From the NCBI GenBank assembly GCA_946482615.1, contig CAMLSF010000002.1, positions 1-62,398 on the forward strand: a DNA stretch of 62,398 bases, read 5' to 3'. A program made the position numbers and the translations under genes. The notes beneath the pieces were generated by a model that was given only the letters and a program-made list of their open reading frames with translations, had not been told where the DNA came from and did not search any database. Shown here one piece after another: positions 1 through 8,764 of the stretch; positions within the stretch are counted from its first letter, which is position 1; each line of letters opens with the position of its first letter. Origin of the DNA: an uncultured Chromatiaceae bacterium (GTDB lineage: Bacteria; Pseudomonadota; Gammaproteobacteria; Enterobacterales; Alteromonadaceae).

Positions 1-89
1 CGCGGCAAGTATCTAGCATGAGTTCTCTACGGGCATAGCCCCGACCGAACGATCACCACCTCCATAGGAGGTGGTTTAAGATTGACAAC
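1..89. other. Unassigned sequence with a 9-bp hairpin
   Basis: No gene is visible here. A perfect inverted repeat lies at 55-75 (ACCACCTCC, loop ATA, GGAGGTGGT). It precedes the terminator of the tRNA operon, so on the minus strand it is the next thing after the operon ends. Sub-terminal hairpins of this sort occur at the ends of IS200/IS605-type elements, but the window starts too close to show a transposase. I cannot tell whether it is a transposon end or a terminator for a gene to the left. Confidence 0.3.
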
Positions 90-115
90 AAAAAGCAGCC
101 TTATGGCTGCTTTTT
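90..115 (-). terminator. Intrinsic terminator of the tRNA operon
   Basis: The arms AAAAGCAGCC and GGCTGC-TTTT flank a TTAT loop. The hairpin is A-rich on one side and T-rich on the other, so it could stop transcription in either direction. It lies just past the 3' end of the last tRNA of the minus-strand operon. Confidence 0.8.
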
Positions 116-122
116 CTGAATT

Positions 123-198
123 TGGAGCGGGCAACGAGGCTCGAACTCGTGACCTCGACCTTGGCAAGGTCGCGCTCTACCAACTGAGCTATGCCCGC
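123..198 (-). tRNA. tRNA-Gly (GCC), distal copy
   Basis: The cloverleaf reads from 198 down to 123 and begins GCGGGCAUAGCUC. The anticodon loop contains GCC, the T arm is GUUCGAA and CCA is encoded. It is 76 nt long and matches the copy at 504-579 as read by eye. It is the last gene of a Gly-Cys-Leu-Gly operon. In E. coli the operon next to pgsA is glyW-cysT-leuZ, so this fourth gene looks like an added glycine copy. Confidence 0.97.
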
Positions 199-271
199 TT
201 AGGCATTTTGCAGATAACAATCTGCTTTGGTATTTTATTTCTTAGCTCATCTCAACATCTTACAGTGGAGA

Positions 272-358
272 TGGTGCCCGGGGCCGGACTTGAACCGGCA
301 CGCCCTTTCGAGCGAGGGATTTTAAATCCCTTGTGTCTACCGATTTCACCACCCGGGC
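272..358 (-). tRNA. leuZ: tRNA-Leu (TAA)
   Basis: This 87-nt class II tRNA begins GCCCGGGUGGUGAAAUCGG. Its anticodon loop is TTTAAAA, giving UAA, and CCA is encoded. It is third in the minus-strand tRNA operon, in the position that leuZ holds in the enterobacterial glyW-cysT-leuZ operon beside pgsA. Confidence 0.97.
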
Positions 359-414
359 AAACACTTTTCTTTTGTATTACAGCCAACAGCATTTAATCGT
401 AAACCTACATTAAA

Positions 415-488
415 TGGAGGCGGGTCCCGGAGTCGAACCGAGGTAGACGGATTTGCAATCCGCTGCATGGCCATTCTGCCAACCCGCC
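415..488 (-). tRNA. cysT: tRNA-Cys (GCA)
   Basis: This 74-nt tRNA begins GGCGGGUUGGCAGAAUGGCC. The anticodon loop holds GCA, the T arm is GGUUCGACUCC and CCA is encoded. It is second in the operon, only 15 nt after the proximal tRNA-Gly. Confidence 0.97.
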
Positions 489-503
489 ATCTGGCGTACG
501 ACT

Positions 504-579
504 TGGAGCGGGCAACGAGGCTCGAACTCGTGACCTCGACCTTGGCAAGGTCGCGCTCTACCAACTGAGCTATGCCCGC
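504..579 (-). tRNA. glyW: tRNA-Gly (GCC), proximal copy
   Basis: This 76-nt tRNA has anticodon GCC and encodes CCA. It is the promoter-proximal gene of the operon and matches the copy at 123-198. It follows a strong sigma-70 promoter with a GC-rich discriminator, as expected of a growth-rate-controlled stable RNA operon. Confidence 0.97.
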
Positions 580-612
580 TTTAAACTGGCCATTCGCCGT
601 AACACGAGACGC

Positions 613-640
613 ATTCTACTGGTTTATGCTTTTACGTCAA
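613..640 (-). promoter_or_regulatory. Sigma-70 promoter of the tRNA operon
   Basis: On the minus strand, TTGACG (640-635) and TAGAAT (618-613) are separated by 16 nt and followed by a GC-rich stretch (GCGTCTCG). GC-rich discriminators are typical of stringently controlled tRNA promoters. The first tRNA begins about 34 nt downstream. Confidence 0.75.
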
Positions 641-712
641 CCACAAATTTATGCTTTTAAATTCGTTTGCTCAAAAAGTAGCTGCGCTGCTGATTTTGCA
701 AACTTTTTCCGC

Positions 713-1255
713 TTATTTACTCAGCGCTGGCCAGGACGCTTTCAGATAAACCAGCATAGACCAGACAGTTAATAAAGTGGCGATATACAACAAAGCCATG
801 CTGATATCAGTCAACCAGCCAACCGGTTGCCAGATTAAGCCAATAAGAGCCAGCATCTGAGCTGCAGTCTTGTATTTGCCCACTTCAGACACGGCCACCT
901 GAGCCCGTTGCCCTACTCCGGCCATCCATTCACGCAAGGCTGAAATTAAAATCTCGCGGCTGATCATAATAAAAGCCGGAATAGTCACCCACAGGGTTTG
1001 CATATCCACAGCAATCAACACTAAGGCGGCGGCCACCATCAGTTTGTCTGCGACAGGGTCTAAAAATGCGCCAAAGGGCGTCATCAGCTGCATCTTGCGG
1101 GCAAGATAACCGTCCAACATGTCAGTGATAGCGGCAAACCAAAAAGCAAAAGCGGCAAAAAAACGGGCGTGTTCCAGTTCAGAGTAGAAGCAGAATAAGC
1201 AAACCGGGATCAAACACAATCGGAACAGAGTCAACAGATTTGGAATATTCCACAT
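713..1255 (-). CDS. pgsA: CDP-diacylglycerol--glycerol-3-phosphate 3-phosphatidyltransferase PgsA
   Basis: This inner-membrane enzyme joins glycerol-3-phosphate to CDP-diacylglycerol, the first committed step to phosphatidylglycerol and cardiolipin. The CDP-alcohol phosphatidyltransferase motif is complete: D45, D48-G49, A52-R53, G62, D66 and D70. Several hydrophobic segments surround it. The product is 180 aa, close to E. coli PgsA. I use the ATG at 1255, which opens MWNIPNLLTLFR as in the family, rather than an upstream in-frame start. The gene lies 30 nt after uvrC and forms the end of a uvrY-uvrC-pgsA operon, an arrangement shared with E. coli. Confidence 0.96.
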   Translation of the reverse strand: MWNIPNLLTLFRLCLIPVCLFCFYSELEHARFFAAFAFWFAAITDMLDGYLARKMQLMTPFGAFLDPVADKLMVAAALVLIAVDMQTLWVTIPAFIMISREILISALREWMAGVGQRAQVAVSEVGKYKTAAQMLALIGLIWQPVGWLTDISMALLYIATLLTVWSMLVYLKASWPALSK

Positions 1256-1285
1256 AACACTACTTCTCAAAGTCGGCACAAATTT

Positions 1286-3106
1286 TTAGTTATTGTGACA
1301 TGCCTGGTAAATCTTTTCGGCCTGTTGCCTGGAAATTCCCGGTACTGTCGCGAGTTCGTCCACAGAAGCCTGCATCACGCCATGCAAACCTCCGAGGTAT
1401 TGTAACAAAGCTTGCCGGCGTTTCTCACCTACTCCGTCGATATTTTCTAACGGGCTTTTAATGATGGCTTTACCGCGTTTATTACGATGGCCTGTAATAG
1501 CAAAACGGTGCGCTTCATCACGGATTTGCTGAATTAAATGCAAAGCCGGCGATTCTGAGGCAAGAGAAAAACCGGCCGGATTGTCCGGTAAAATTAAAGT
1601 CTCTAAACCCGGTTTACGGCTGGTGCCTTTGGCCACACCAACCAACAACGGCTTTTTCGCAAAAGACCAGTCGCTGAAAAAGTTGATCGCTTGCGTCAAC
1701 TGGCCCTGACCACCGTCTATTAAAATCAAATCCGGAATACGGCTTTCATCCGTCAGCTTGCCGTAACGTTTATTCAGGGCAAACAACATAGCGGCATAAT
1801 CATCACCGGGGGTAATACCTTCAACATTAAAACGGCGGTATTCGCTCTTATTAGGCCCCTGACCGTCAAACACCACACAAGAAGCAATAGTCGACTGGCC
1901 CATGGTATGGCTGATATCAAAACATTCCATCCGCTCTAAGGACTCAAGCTTCAGTGTTTGTTTCAGCTCACGATAACGCACGGCCACCTGTTCTTTAACT
2001 GAGAGCTTAGTGGCGGCAGCCAGCTGGGCATTTTTTTGTGCTAAGGCTAAATAACGGGCTTTTTCACCGCGCTTGGCATAAACAAAACTGACTTTACGTT
2101 GGGCTAATTCACTGATGGCCTGCGCCAGTTGTTCGTCATCAGCCACCTGTTCGCTTAGCACCAACTCTTTGGGCACCATTTGGCCACCGGCGCCGCTTAA
2201 ATAAAACTGGGCTAAAAAAGACGGGAGGATCTCTTCCGGCTCGGAGCCTGCCGGTACTTTCGGGAAAAAGTTTTTACTGCCCAGTACCTTGTGATCACGG
2301 ATAAAAAGCACATGAATACAAGCCACACCGTGCGACCATTCCAGCGCTATCACATCCATTTCTTCGTGATCACCACTAACGTATTGTTGTTCCTGCACTT
2401 TGCGTAAGCTGACGATTTGATCACGAAACTGCGCCGCTTTTTCAAAGGCCATTTCACTGCTGGCCTGTTCCATCTGCTGCACCAGTTGTTCAATCAACTG
2501 CTGGCTTTTGCCGGATAAAAACAGTGAGGTGTTTTTCACCTGAGCCGCATAATCTTCATCAGAGATCTTTCCCACACAAGGTGCTGAGCAGAGTTTTAAC
2601 TGGTATTGCAAACAAGGCCGGGTGCGGGCGCGGTAAAAACCGTCCTCGCACTGGCGGATAGGAAACACTTTTTGCAGCAGCTTTAAACTTTCCCAGACAG
2701 CCCCTGCGCTTGGATAAGGCCCAAAGTACTGGCCTTCCACTTTGCGTGGTCCACGGTGTGAACTGATGCGAGGGTGTTTATGGTTGGTGATCAAAATAAA
2801 AGGGTAAGACTTATCGTCCCTGAGCAAAATATTGTATTTGGGCAGGTACTGTTTAATCAGGTTATTTTCTAAAATCAGCGCTTCGGTTTCACTTTGCGTA
2901 ACTGTCAGCTCCACATTATGAATATGGCTGACCAAAGCCCTGGTTTTACTGCCGGAGACATTCTGGCGAAAATAACTGGATAAGCGCTTTTTCAGATCTT
3001 TGGCTTTACCGACATATATGACGGTTTCTTTCTGATCCAGCATACGATACACGCCCGGCAAATGAGGCGCTGTTTTCAGGAAACTTTTGGCATCAAACAT
3101 CAGCAT
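1286..3106 (-). CDS. uvrC: Excinuclease ABC subunit C
   Basis: UvrC makes the 3' and 5' incisions around DNA damage marked by UvrA-UvrB. The order of domains is standard: GIY-YIG nuclease (about residues 17-47, with VIYVGKAKDLKKRL), a central Cys-rich segment, a UVR UvrB-contact motif (about 200-235), the RNase H-like endonuclease core (ECFDISH onward) and two C-terminal helix-hairpin-helix motifs (DGVGEKRRQALL, ATVPGISRQQAEKI). Its 606 aa match the usual length. It starts 18 nt after uvrY. An alternative start two codons in (3100) is possible, and neither start has a strong ribosome binding site. Confidence 0.97.
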   Translation of the reverse strand: MLMFDAKSFLKTAPHLPGVYRMLDQKETVIYVGKAKDLKKRLSSYFRQNVSGSKTRALVSHIHNVELTVTQSETEALILENNLIKQYLPKYNILLRDDKSYPFILITNHKHPRISSHRGPRKVEGQYFGPYPSAGAVWESLKLLQKVFPIRQCEDGFYRARTRPCLQYQLKLCSAPCVGKISDEDYAAQVKNTSLFLSGKSQQLIEQLVQQMEQASSEMAFEKAAQFRDQIVSLRKVQEQQYVSGDHEEMDVIALEWSHGVACIHVLFIRDHKVLGSKNFFPKVPAGSEPEEILPSFLAQFYLSGAGGQMVPKELVLSEQVADDEQLAQAISELAQRKVSFVYAKRGEKARYLALAQKNAQLAAATKLSVKEQVAVRYRELKQTLKLESLERMECFDISHTMGQSTIASCVVFDGQGPNKSEYRRFNVEGITPGDDYAAMLFALNKRYGKLTDESRIPDLILIDGGQGQLTQAINFFSDWSFAKKPLLVGVAKGTSRKPGLETLILPDNPAGFSLASESPALHLIQQIRDEAHRFAITGHRNKRGKAIIKSPLENIDGVGEKRRQALLQYLGGLHGVMQASVDELATVPGISRQQAEKIYQACHNN

Positions 3107-3124
3107 TCAACATCATAGCAGCGG

Positions 3125-3769
3125 TTATAGCTTTGCAATGTCGATCATGCCATGGCGTAAGGCTAAGTGAGTCAGCTCCACATCGCCGCTGATCGCCAGT
3201 TTTTCAAACATACGATAACGATAGGAGTTAACTGTTTTGGCGCTGACATTCAGCTGCTCTGCGATGTCATTGACCTTTTCGCCACGGGTGATCATCAGCA
3301 TGATCTGCATTTCACGGTCAGATAACTCTTCAAAAGGATTCTGGTTACTGCTGGTGACGCGGCTCATCGCCATTTTTTGCGCCACTTCACCTGAAATATA
3401 ACGCTCACCGGCATGCACTTTACGTATCGCACTAATCATCTCAGAGGGCGCGGCATTTTTTGAAATAAAACCTGCGGCTCCTAACTGCATCACTTTGGTA
3501 GGTACAGGCTCTTCACAAGACACAGACAAGGCCAGAATTTTAATTTCAGGACAATAATGCAATATACGTTTAGTGGCTGTCATACCGCCCATACCTGGCA
3601 TATTCATATCCATCAACACCACATCAGGTGTCTGGGCCCGACAAAATTGAATCGCCGCTTCACCGGAAATCGCTTCGCCAATGACCTTGATACCACGTTC
3701 GTCCATTAGTATACGACTGATGCCGGTGCGAACCAGCTCGTGATCATCCACTAATAACACATTAATCAA
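3125..3769 (-). CDS. uvrY: NarL/FixJ-type response regulator UvrY/GacA
   Basis: This is the response regulator partnered in related bacteria by the hybrid kinase BarA/GacS. That pair switches on Csr/Rsm small RNAs and so controls carbon storage, biofilm and motility. The receiver domain shows D8-D9, phospho-acceptor D54 in VVLMDMNMPG and a conserved K near 105. A LuxR-type helix-turn-helix follows (LSDREMQIM, then NVSAKTVNSYRYRMFEKL). At 214 aa it is the family length. It heads the uvrY-uvrC-pgsA operon, as in enterobacteria. The kinase is not in the window. A link to the glycogen and cellulose genes here through Csr is plausible but only inferred. Confidence 0.93.
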   Translation of the reverse strand: MINVLLVDDHELVRTGISRILMDERGIKVIGEAISGEAAIQFCRAQTPDVVLMDMNMPGMGGMTATKRILHYCPEIKILALSVSCEEPVPTKVMQLGAAGFISKNAAPSEMISAIRKVHAGERYISGEVAQKMAMSRVTSSNQNPFEELSDREMQIMLMITRGEKVNDIAEQLNVSAKTVNSYRYRMFEKLAISGDVELTHLALRHGMIDIAKL

Positions 3770-3945
3770 TTTGATCTCTCCGGGGCCAGGGTGAACTACT
3801 CTAGTCTAGCTGTATTCTGTCTGAGCATAAAGCAGAGACAGGATAAAGCTCAAGCACTTCGATGAAGAAAGCGATAAGTAACACAAAATTAGTGGAGAAA
3901 AGGAAAAAAACTTACAAACCAATCAGATAGCGGGAATTTCAGGCA

Positions 3946-3972
3946 TAAAAAAACCACCTTGATGGTGGCTTT
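3946..3972 (-). terminator. Intrinsic terminator after tRNA-Ser
   Basis: On the minus strand the stem GCCACC / GGTGG with an ATCAA-like loop is followed by seven T residues. It lies immediately past the 3' end of the tRNA-Ser gene. Confidence 0.8.
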
Positions 3973-3974
3973 AA

Positions 3975-4065
3975 TGGCGGAGGGGGAGAGATTCGAACTC
4001 TCGGAAGGCTATTAACCTTCGCCGGTTTTCAAGACCGGTGCATTAAACCGCTCTGCCACCCCTCC
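3975..4065 (-). tRNA. tRNA-Ser (TGA)
   Basis: This 91-nt class II tRNA begins GGAGGGGUGGCAGAGCGG. Its anticodon loop is CTTGAAA (UGA), it has a long variable arm (GCGAAGG..CCUUCCG) and encodes CCA. It is transcribed alone, with its own promoter and terminator. Confidence 0.97.
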
Positions 4066-4077
4066 GCGTTGGACGTC

Positions 4078-4106
4078 ATATTAGGGGGCCTGCCTTTTTT
4101 TGTAAA
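4078..4106 (-). promoter_or_regulatory. Sigma-70 promoter of tRNA-Ser
   Basis: On the minus strand, TTTACA (4106-4101) and TAATAT (4083-4078) are separated by exactly 17 nt, with a C-rich spacer. The tRNA begins about 12 nt after the -10 box. Confidence 0.75.
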
Positions 4107-4298
4107 GTGCTTTTCTATTGCTTTTAATCCGTTTGCTCAGCATTTGTGCAAAGTGGTCATTTTTTGCTAATTTACTTCACTGTTCCGGGCTATTAGGGCT
4201 TAAATAACTGCATCAGCACAGATTAAACCGAACAAAACCTGACAGCCCTGCCACTGTTGATTACAATAGCGACACAACAGATCAGGACCTTCTCTGTC

Positions 4299-5312
4299 AT
4301 GAATAAAAAACGAATTTATGTCGCCTACACAGGCGGAACCATAGGTATGCAACAATCCAGCAATGGTTTTGTGCCCGTCCCGGGCTTTTTATCCGATACA
4401 GTTAAAAACATGCCGGAGTTTTACCGCTCAGAAATGCCGGAGTTTGATATCCACGAATACCATCCGGTCATTGACTCGTCTGATATGACGCCAGCACACT
4501 GGTTGGAGATTGCCACTGACATTCAAAGTCATTATGCCGACTATGATGGTTTTGTCGTGCTGCACGGCACTGATACTATGGCTTATACCGCCTCGGCTTT
4601 ATCTTTTATGCTGGAGGATTTAGCTAAACCTGTGATAGTCACAGGCTCACAAATTCCACTGGCGCAATTGCGCTCCGATGGCCAGGTGAATTTACTCAAT
4701 GCTTTGTATCTGGCGGCTTACTACCCTATCGCCGAAGTCGCATTATTTTTTAATAATAAATTGTTCAGAGGCAACCGCGCGACCAAGGCTGATGCAGATG
4801 GGTTTGACGCCTTTGCTTCTCCGAACTTTTCACCGCTGATTGAAGCAGGTATCCATATCAATTTAATCGCTGGCCATTTGGCCTCGACCGCTGTGACCAA
4901 AGCCTTAAAAGTGGCACAGATCACCCCTCAGCCGATCAGCGTCGTGACCTTGTATCCCGGCATCAGTGCTGAAGTGATTAAGAATATGGCGGCCGCTCCG
5001 ATCAAGGCGTTGATCATTAAATCTTATGGAGTGGGTAATGCACCACAGCAACCAGAGCTGCTCGAAGCTCTGACGGAAGCCTCAAAACGTGGCACTATTA
5101 TTGTCAACTGCACCCAGTGTTTTAAAGGCAAAGTGAATATGGGCGGCTATGCCACTGGCAATGCGCTGCGGGCCTGCGGTGTGATCAGCGGCTACGATAT
5201 GACACTCGAAGCCACCTTAACCAAACTGCATTATTTATTGAGCCAGCCTTTAAGCACTGAGCAGGTACGGCTTTTTATGCAACAAAGTTTGCGCGGTGAA
5301 TTAACGCTTTAA
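4299..5312 (+). CDS. ansA: Type I (cytoplasmic) L-asparaginase
   Basis: The enzyme hydrolyses asparagine to aspartate and ammonia in the cytoplasm. Both threonine motifs sit at the E. coli AnsA positions: TGGTIG with T14, and HGTDTM with T91-D92. There is no signal peptide, which argues against the periplasmic type II enzyme. The product is 337 aa from the ATG at 4299, which follows AGGA with good spacing; a reading frame 14 codons longer has no such support. It is a single gene closed by a strong symmetric terminator. Confidence 0.94.
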   Translation: MNKKRIYVAYTGGTIGMQQSSNGFVPVPGFLSDTVKNMPEFYRSEMPEFDIHEYHPVIDSSDMTPAHWLEIATDIQSHYADYDGFVVLHGTDTMAYTASALSFMLEDLAKPVIVTGSQIPLAQLRSDGQVNLLNALYLAAYYPIAEVALFFNNKLFRGNRATKADADGFDAFASPNFSPLIEAGIHINLIAGHLASTAVTKALKVAQITPQPISVVTLYPGISAEVIKNMAAAPIKALIIKSYGVGNAPQQPELLEALTEASKRGTIIVNCTQCFKGKVNMGGYATGNALRACGVISGYDMTLEATLTKLHYLLSQPLSTEQVRLFMQQSLRGELTL

Positions 5313-5331
5313 ATGACAGTGCCGTGGATGT

Positions 5332-5359
5332 AAAAAAGCCAGCTTAAGCTGGCTTTTTT
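5332..5359. terminator. Symmetric bidirectional terminator
   Basis: Six A residues, GCCAGCTTAAGCTGGC (self-complementary) and six T residues form a perfect palindrome. It lies between the convergent ansA and DUF349 genes and can serve both. Confidence 0.85.
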
Positions 5360-5375
5360 GTCTGCTGTATTTGCT

Positions 5376-8072
5376 TTACGCAAACACTGCCTTTAAGCGC
5401 TCTACTAAGCCCTGCTCTTCTGCTTTCACAGCGCCAAAACTTAACCAGCGTTTTAACAAAGCATCAACCGTCAGGCTGCTGCCGGCATTGTGTTTATCCG
5501 ACAATAACTGCAATTGCACCTGTGCCTTATCTGCGGCAACACAATCTTTGCCGCTGACAAGCTCAATGGCAGTAGTGAGTTGAGCACGACTCAGCTGTGA
5601 TTCATTGCCTTTAGCAAAATCGTCCCTAAAACGTGCAGGTAAAGCATCGGCTGTTACCTCTGGTTGCTCCAGCGCACTAAGCAGTTGCTGATAAACAGCA
5701 TGAAATGCTGATTGTTCCAGTGCATCCAGCTTCTGCTGGATTTCCGCTAACAAGTGTTGCTTTTGCTGCAGTAAAACTGATTTGGCAGGTAACTCCAGCG
5801 CTTTTAATGCGCCTTGCGCCGCGTGCAGTTCAGAAGCGGTCACTGCTTGCGCTGATAATGCGGCCACTTCGGCAAATTGAGTTGCTGCCTGTTGCTGCTG
5901 CTCAGCCCATTGCTGGTCCTGCTGCTGTTTTGCCGCTGTTTTATTGGCAAAAATTTGGTCGCAAACACCCCTGAACTCAGACCAGAGTTGCTGATCCAAT
6001 TTTCCGGCAAAACCAATCAGTTTCCAGTCTTGCTGTAACTTCTTCGCGCCAGCCACAGCTTCATCCACAGATAAAGACAATAATTGCTGAGCTTTTTCGA
6101 TCAACTGCTGTTTTTCAGCGAAATGCTGCTCATGCTGAGCACGCACCCGGCCTTTGAGCTGGTCTACCAGAGTTTTAAACTGCGCAGCAAGTTCTTTGAA
6201 AAGAGCAGATTCGGTTGGGCCGCTTTCGCGCCAGCTTTTTTGTAAGCTCGTCAGTTGGCTGTCAAAACCTTTGTCCAGAGGTTTATCCAACATAGCGGTT
6301 AAATCAGCCAGTATTTGCTGCTTAATCAATGCGTTTTGTTTGCGTTGTTCGTCCTGCGCGGCGAAATAGTCGCGACATGGTGCAAAAGCCTGCTCACAAG
6401 CCAGATTAAAAGCCTGATTCAGATCTGCTTCCAGAGCCTCATCAGCCCGGCCTAAGCTTTGCCAGGTGGCTCGGGCTAACTTTACCTGCTCAGCACGTTG
6501 TGGTGCTTCCACGTCCGTGGCAACAGCCAAGGCCTGCATTTGCGCGACCAGCTCTTGCTTACGGGGGGTAGCAATGTAATTTTGCAGCTCGTTCAGATGC
6601 TGCAATTGCTGTTCAGCGGCCTGATAATCTTTTGCCAGTTGTTGCTGTTGAGCCGGGGTGAGCTCTGAATAACTTTGTTGGATCCCCTTGAACAGGCCAA
6701 ACAGGACCTTATAGCGCCCTGCTTCGTACAGACGCCTGAATTCAGCCAGCTTTGAACGCACCGACTTCAGATGTCTATCAGCCTGAGCGGCAAATTCTGT
6801 CATCGTTGGCTGCCACTGAGCATTTAATTGCTGCTGCGCTTCTGCCAGGCTCTCTGGCAACATAGCGCCTAAGGTTTTACGACCTTTGCTCCATTCCCGC
6901 TGCCACTGCTGATACTTCAGATCCATTTGATGAAATTGTGTTGCATTTGCCGGAACAGCGGCCGCAGACCAATCAGCTAACAGGCGGGTTAATTTAAATA
7001 ACTGCTCAGCCTGAGCTGGCAATTGTTGCAATTGAAGCTCAAAAGCTGTCAGGGCTTTTTGCAGACTGGCCTTTGCTGCTGACGCTAAATCACTGTGTGA
7101 GACTTCTTGTTGCACAGTCGCAGCTTCTGCAGCTAAGGGTTCAGTTTCATCCAGCCTACCTTCGGACATCAGCAGGGATAACTGTTGCTGTAAAGCCTGC
7201 AGTTTGGTTTCAAACTGATGTTGCTGCTGTTTCAGCATGGCAATTTTTTGTTGTTGAGCCAGCTGTTGTTGCTGCTCTTTTAGCAGCGGTGCCCATGCTG
7301 CTTCTGTTAGTGATTTGATTTTTTCGTATTTTTGAGTCAATTCTGCGACATCGTCCAGCAAAGCGAGATCAGACTGTACAGTGTCCCATTCTTGCTGGTA
7401 CTGCAGCCATTTTTGCTGCATCTGGGTTAAGTCACCACGTTCACGTACCGCATTTAACTTTGCTAACAACAAATTGACGACTTTACGCACCTGAACAGGT
7501 TTATCTTTAGCTTCTTGCTGTTGTTGCAACTGCTGCTTTAACTCACTGGCTAAAGGCTCAGCCAGTTGTTTACTCAGTTTTTCCAACTGCTTTGGTTCGG
7601 TAATTAACGTCAGGAGCTGACGTTTTTGCTCAAGGCTTAGCAGATCCTGTTGTAAGTTTGCCAGGATGAGGTCGTTTTTTTTCAATCGCATAATCAGCGA
7701 AAAACGGATATCAGCATCAGCTTCAGTTAACGCTAACTTTTCTAAAATACTGCTTCTGTGACATTCTTCAATAAACTGACGTTTTAACTGTGCCGAAATA
7801 CGGTTTTCCAGAATCATCTGAACCAGTTGAGTCTCAGCATATTGTTTTAAACGTTCTGCGTTATCCTGTTTACTGGCTTGCCACCATAAGGAAAATTCGT
7901 TTAATTTTTCTAAAGCGGCACGCCGCACCGCCTCGTGCCCGTCATTAAAGGCCAGCTCGTGCAAAATTTCTTTGTGCTGGGCATCCACATTTAACCCGGC
8001 AATTGCCTGTTGCCGCACTGCAGCGTCTTTATGTTGCCATTTCGGCGCGAACCAACGTTTAAAGATCATCAT
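5376..8072 (-). CDS. DUF349 domain-containing large coiled-coil protein
   Basis: This is a soluble protein of about 898 aa rich in Gln, Ala and Leu, with repeated helical segments of the DUF349 type (W..LG, W..SG and W..IG boxes such as QDWKLIGFAGK near 680) and long predicted coiled coils. The N-terminus contains a HEAT-like stretch (about 15-60). No catalytic motif is visible and I know of no established function. I choose the ATG at 8072, which has AAGG seven nt upstream, over the in-frame TTG at 8078. The start lies inside the last codons of yeaC, so the two are probably translationally coupled. Confidence 0.8.
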   Translation of the reverse strand: MMIFKRWFAPKWQHKDAAVRQQAIAGLNVDAQHKEILHELAFNDGHEAVRRAALEKLNEFSLWWQASKQDNAERLKQYAETQLVQMILENRISAQLKRQFIEECHRSSILEKLALTEADADIRFSLIMRLKKNDLILANLQQDLLSLEQKRQLLTLITEPKQLEKLSKQLAEPLASELKQQLQQQQEAKDKPVQVRKVVNLLLAKLNAVRERGDLTQMQQKWLQYQQEWDTVQSDLALLDDVAELTQKYEKIKSLTEAAWAPLLKEQQQQLAQQQKIAMLKQQQHQFETKLQALQQQLSLLMSEGRLDETEPLAAEAATVQQEVSHSDLASAAKASLQKALTAFELQLQQLPAQAEQLFKLTRLLADWSAAAVPANATQFHQMDLKYQQWQREWSKGRKTLGAMLPESLAEAQQQLNAQWQPTMTEFAAQADRHLKSVRSKLAEFRRLYEAGRYKVLFGLFKGIQQSYSELTPAQQQQLAKDYQAAEQQLQHLNELQNYIATPRKQELVAQMQALAVATDVEAPQRAEQVKLARATWQSLGRADEALEADLNQAFNLACEQAFAPCRDYFAAQDEQRKQNALIKQQILADLTAMLDKPLDKGFDSQLTSLQKSWRESGPTESALFKELAAQFKTLVDQLKGRVRAQHEQHFAEKQQLIEKAQQLLSLSVDEAVAGAKKLQQDWKLIGFAGKLDQQLWSEFRGVCDQIFANKTAAKQQQDQQWAEQQQQAATQFAEVAALSAQAVTASELHAAQGALKALELPAKSVLLQQKQHLLAEIQQKLDALEQSAFHAVYQQLLSALEQPEVTADALPARFRDDFAKGNESQLSRAQLTTAIELVSGKDCVAADKAQVQLQLLSDKHNAGSSLTVDALLKRWLSFGAVKAEEQGLVERLKAVFA

Positions 8073-8340
8073 GCGCAAACCTTGCTATCGAAGAGTCCTG
8101 AGGGAATTGTTTTTTCATTTCAGCTTTGGATTTAACCACCATTTGACCATCAGCCCCTATGGTGTAAGGTTCAGTGGACTTAAGTACATAAGCCTGATAA
8201 GCCATCACCAGTTGCTGAGTGTGAGCTTTTTGTGGCTCAGATAAAGCTACACCGTCGGCCCAACGGCCTGTTGCAACTGTATCTAACAGGGATTGGTAAG
8301 TTTCTGGCGACATCGCCAGGACCAGGGCTTTGAAATCCAT
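8059..8340 (-). CDS. yeaC: DUF1315 family protein YeaC
   Basis: This is a 93-aa soluble protein of unknown function. The opening MDFKALVLAMSPETYQSL and the block GRWADGVALSEPQK match the YeaC/DUF1315 pattern known from E. coli, where the protein is also uncharacterised. It begins one nt after the zinc-ribbon gene ends and overlaps the DUF349 gene by 14 nt, so the three form one operon. Confidence 0.85.
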   Translation of the reverse strand: MDFKALVLAMSPETYQSLLDTVATGRWADGVALSEPQKAHTQQLVMAYQAYVLKSTEPYTIGADGQMVVKSKAEMKKQFPQDSSIARFAHDDL

Positions 8341-8341
8341 A

Positions 8342-8668
8342 TTAATTTTTTCGCTTCAGATAGATCAGACGGGCACGGGCGTAGATATACCAAAGAAAAC
8401 CCACTGCTATCATGCCCTGCGACACCATAGCTTCATAACCATCCGGCTCTAACGCCCAAAAATAGAGAAAACAAAAACCAGCTAAAAACAGGATGAGCGC
8501 CAACATGGATTGGTTTAACGCCCCCTGAATTTTTTTATCCAGACTTTGCACCGCCAAATTATGTTTCTTTTCCGCAGACATACCGGTCAAATCCAGCTGA
8601 CAATGCTGGCAAGTCTGACTTTTATCCGAAATTTTTTTACCACAACGTGGGCAGGAAATAATTGCCAT
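8342..8668 (-). CDS. Zinc-ribbon membrane protein
   Basis: The 108-aa product has an N-terminal zinc ribbon with C6, C9, C20 and C23 (CPRC and CQHC) and two hydrophobic segments (about 54-72 and 82-98) near the C-terminus. A short basic tail (YLKRKN) suggests a cytoplasmic C-terminus. It is first in the operon with yeaC and the DUF349 protein. No family function is known to me. Confidence 0.75.
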   Translation of the reverse strand: MAIISCPRCGKKISDKSQTCQHCQLDLTGMSAEKKHNLAVQSLDKKIQGALNQSMLALILFLAGFCFLYFWALEPDGYEAMVSQGMIAVGFLWYIYARARLIYLKRKN

Positions 8669-8764
8669 AGTAAAACCCTCTGAAAGTTATGGCGCACTAT
8701 AAAGCAAAAGAACAAGTTTGCAAGCCAGCCCGGGCTGGCTTGCGCTACAGCGGATACGGACTGA

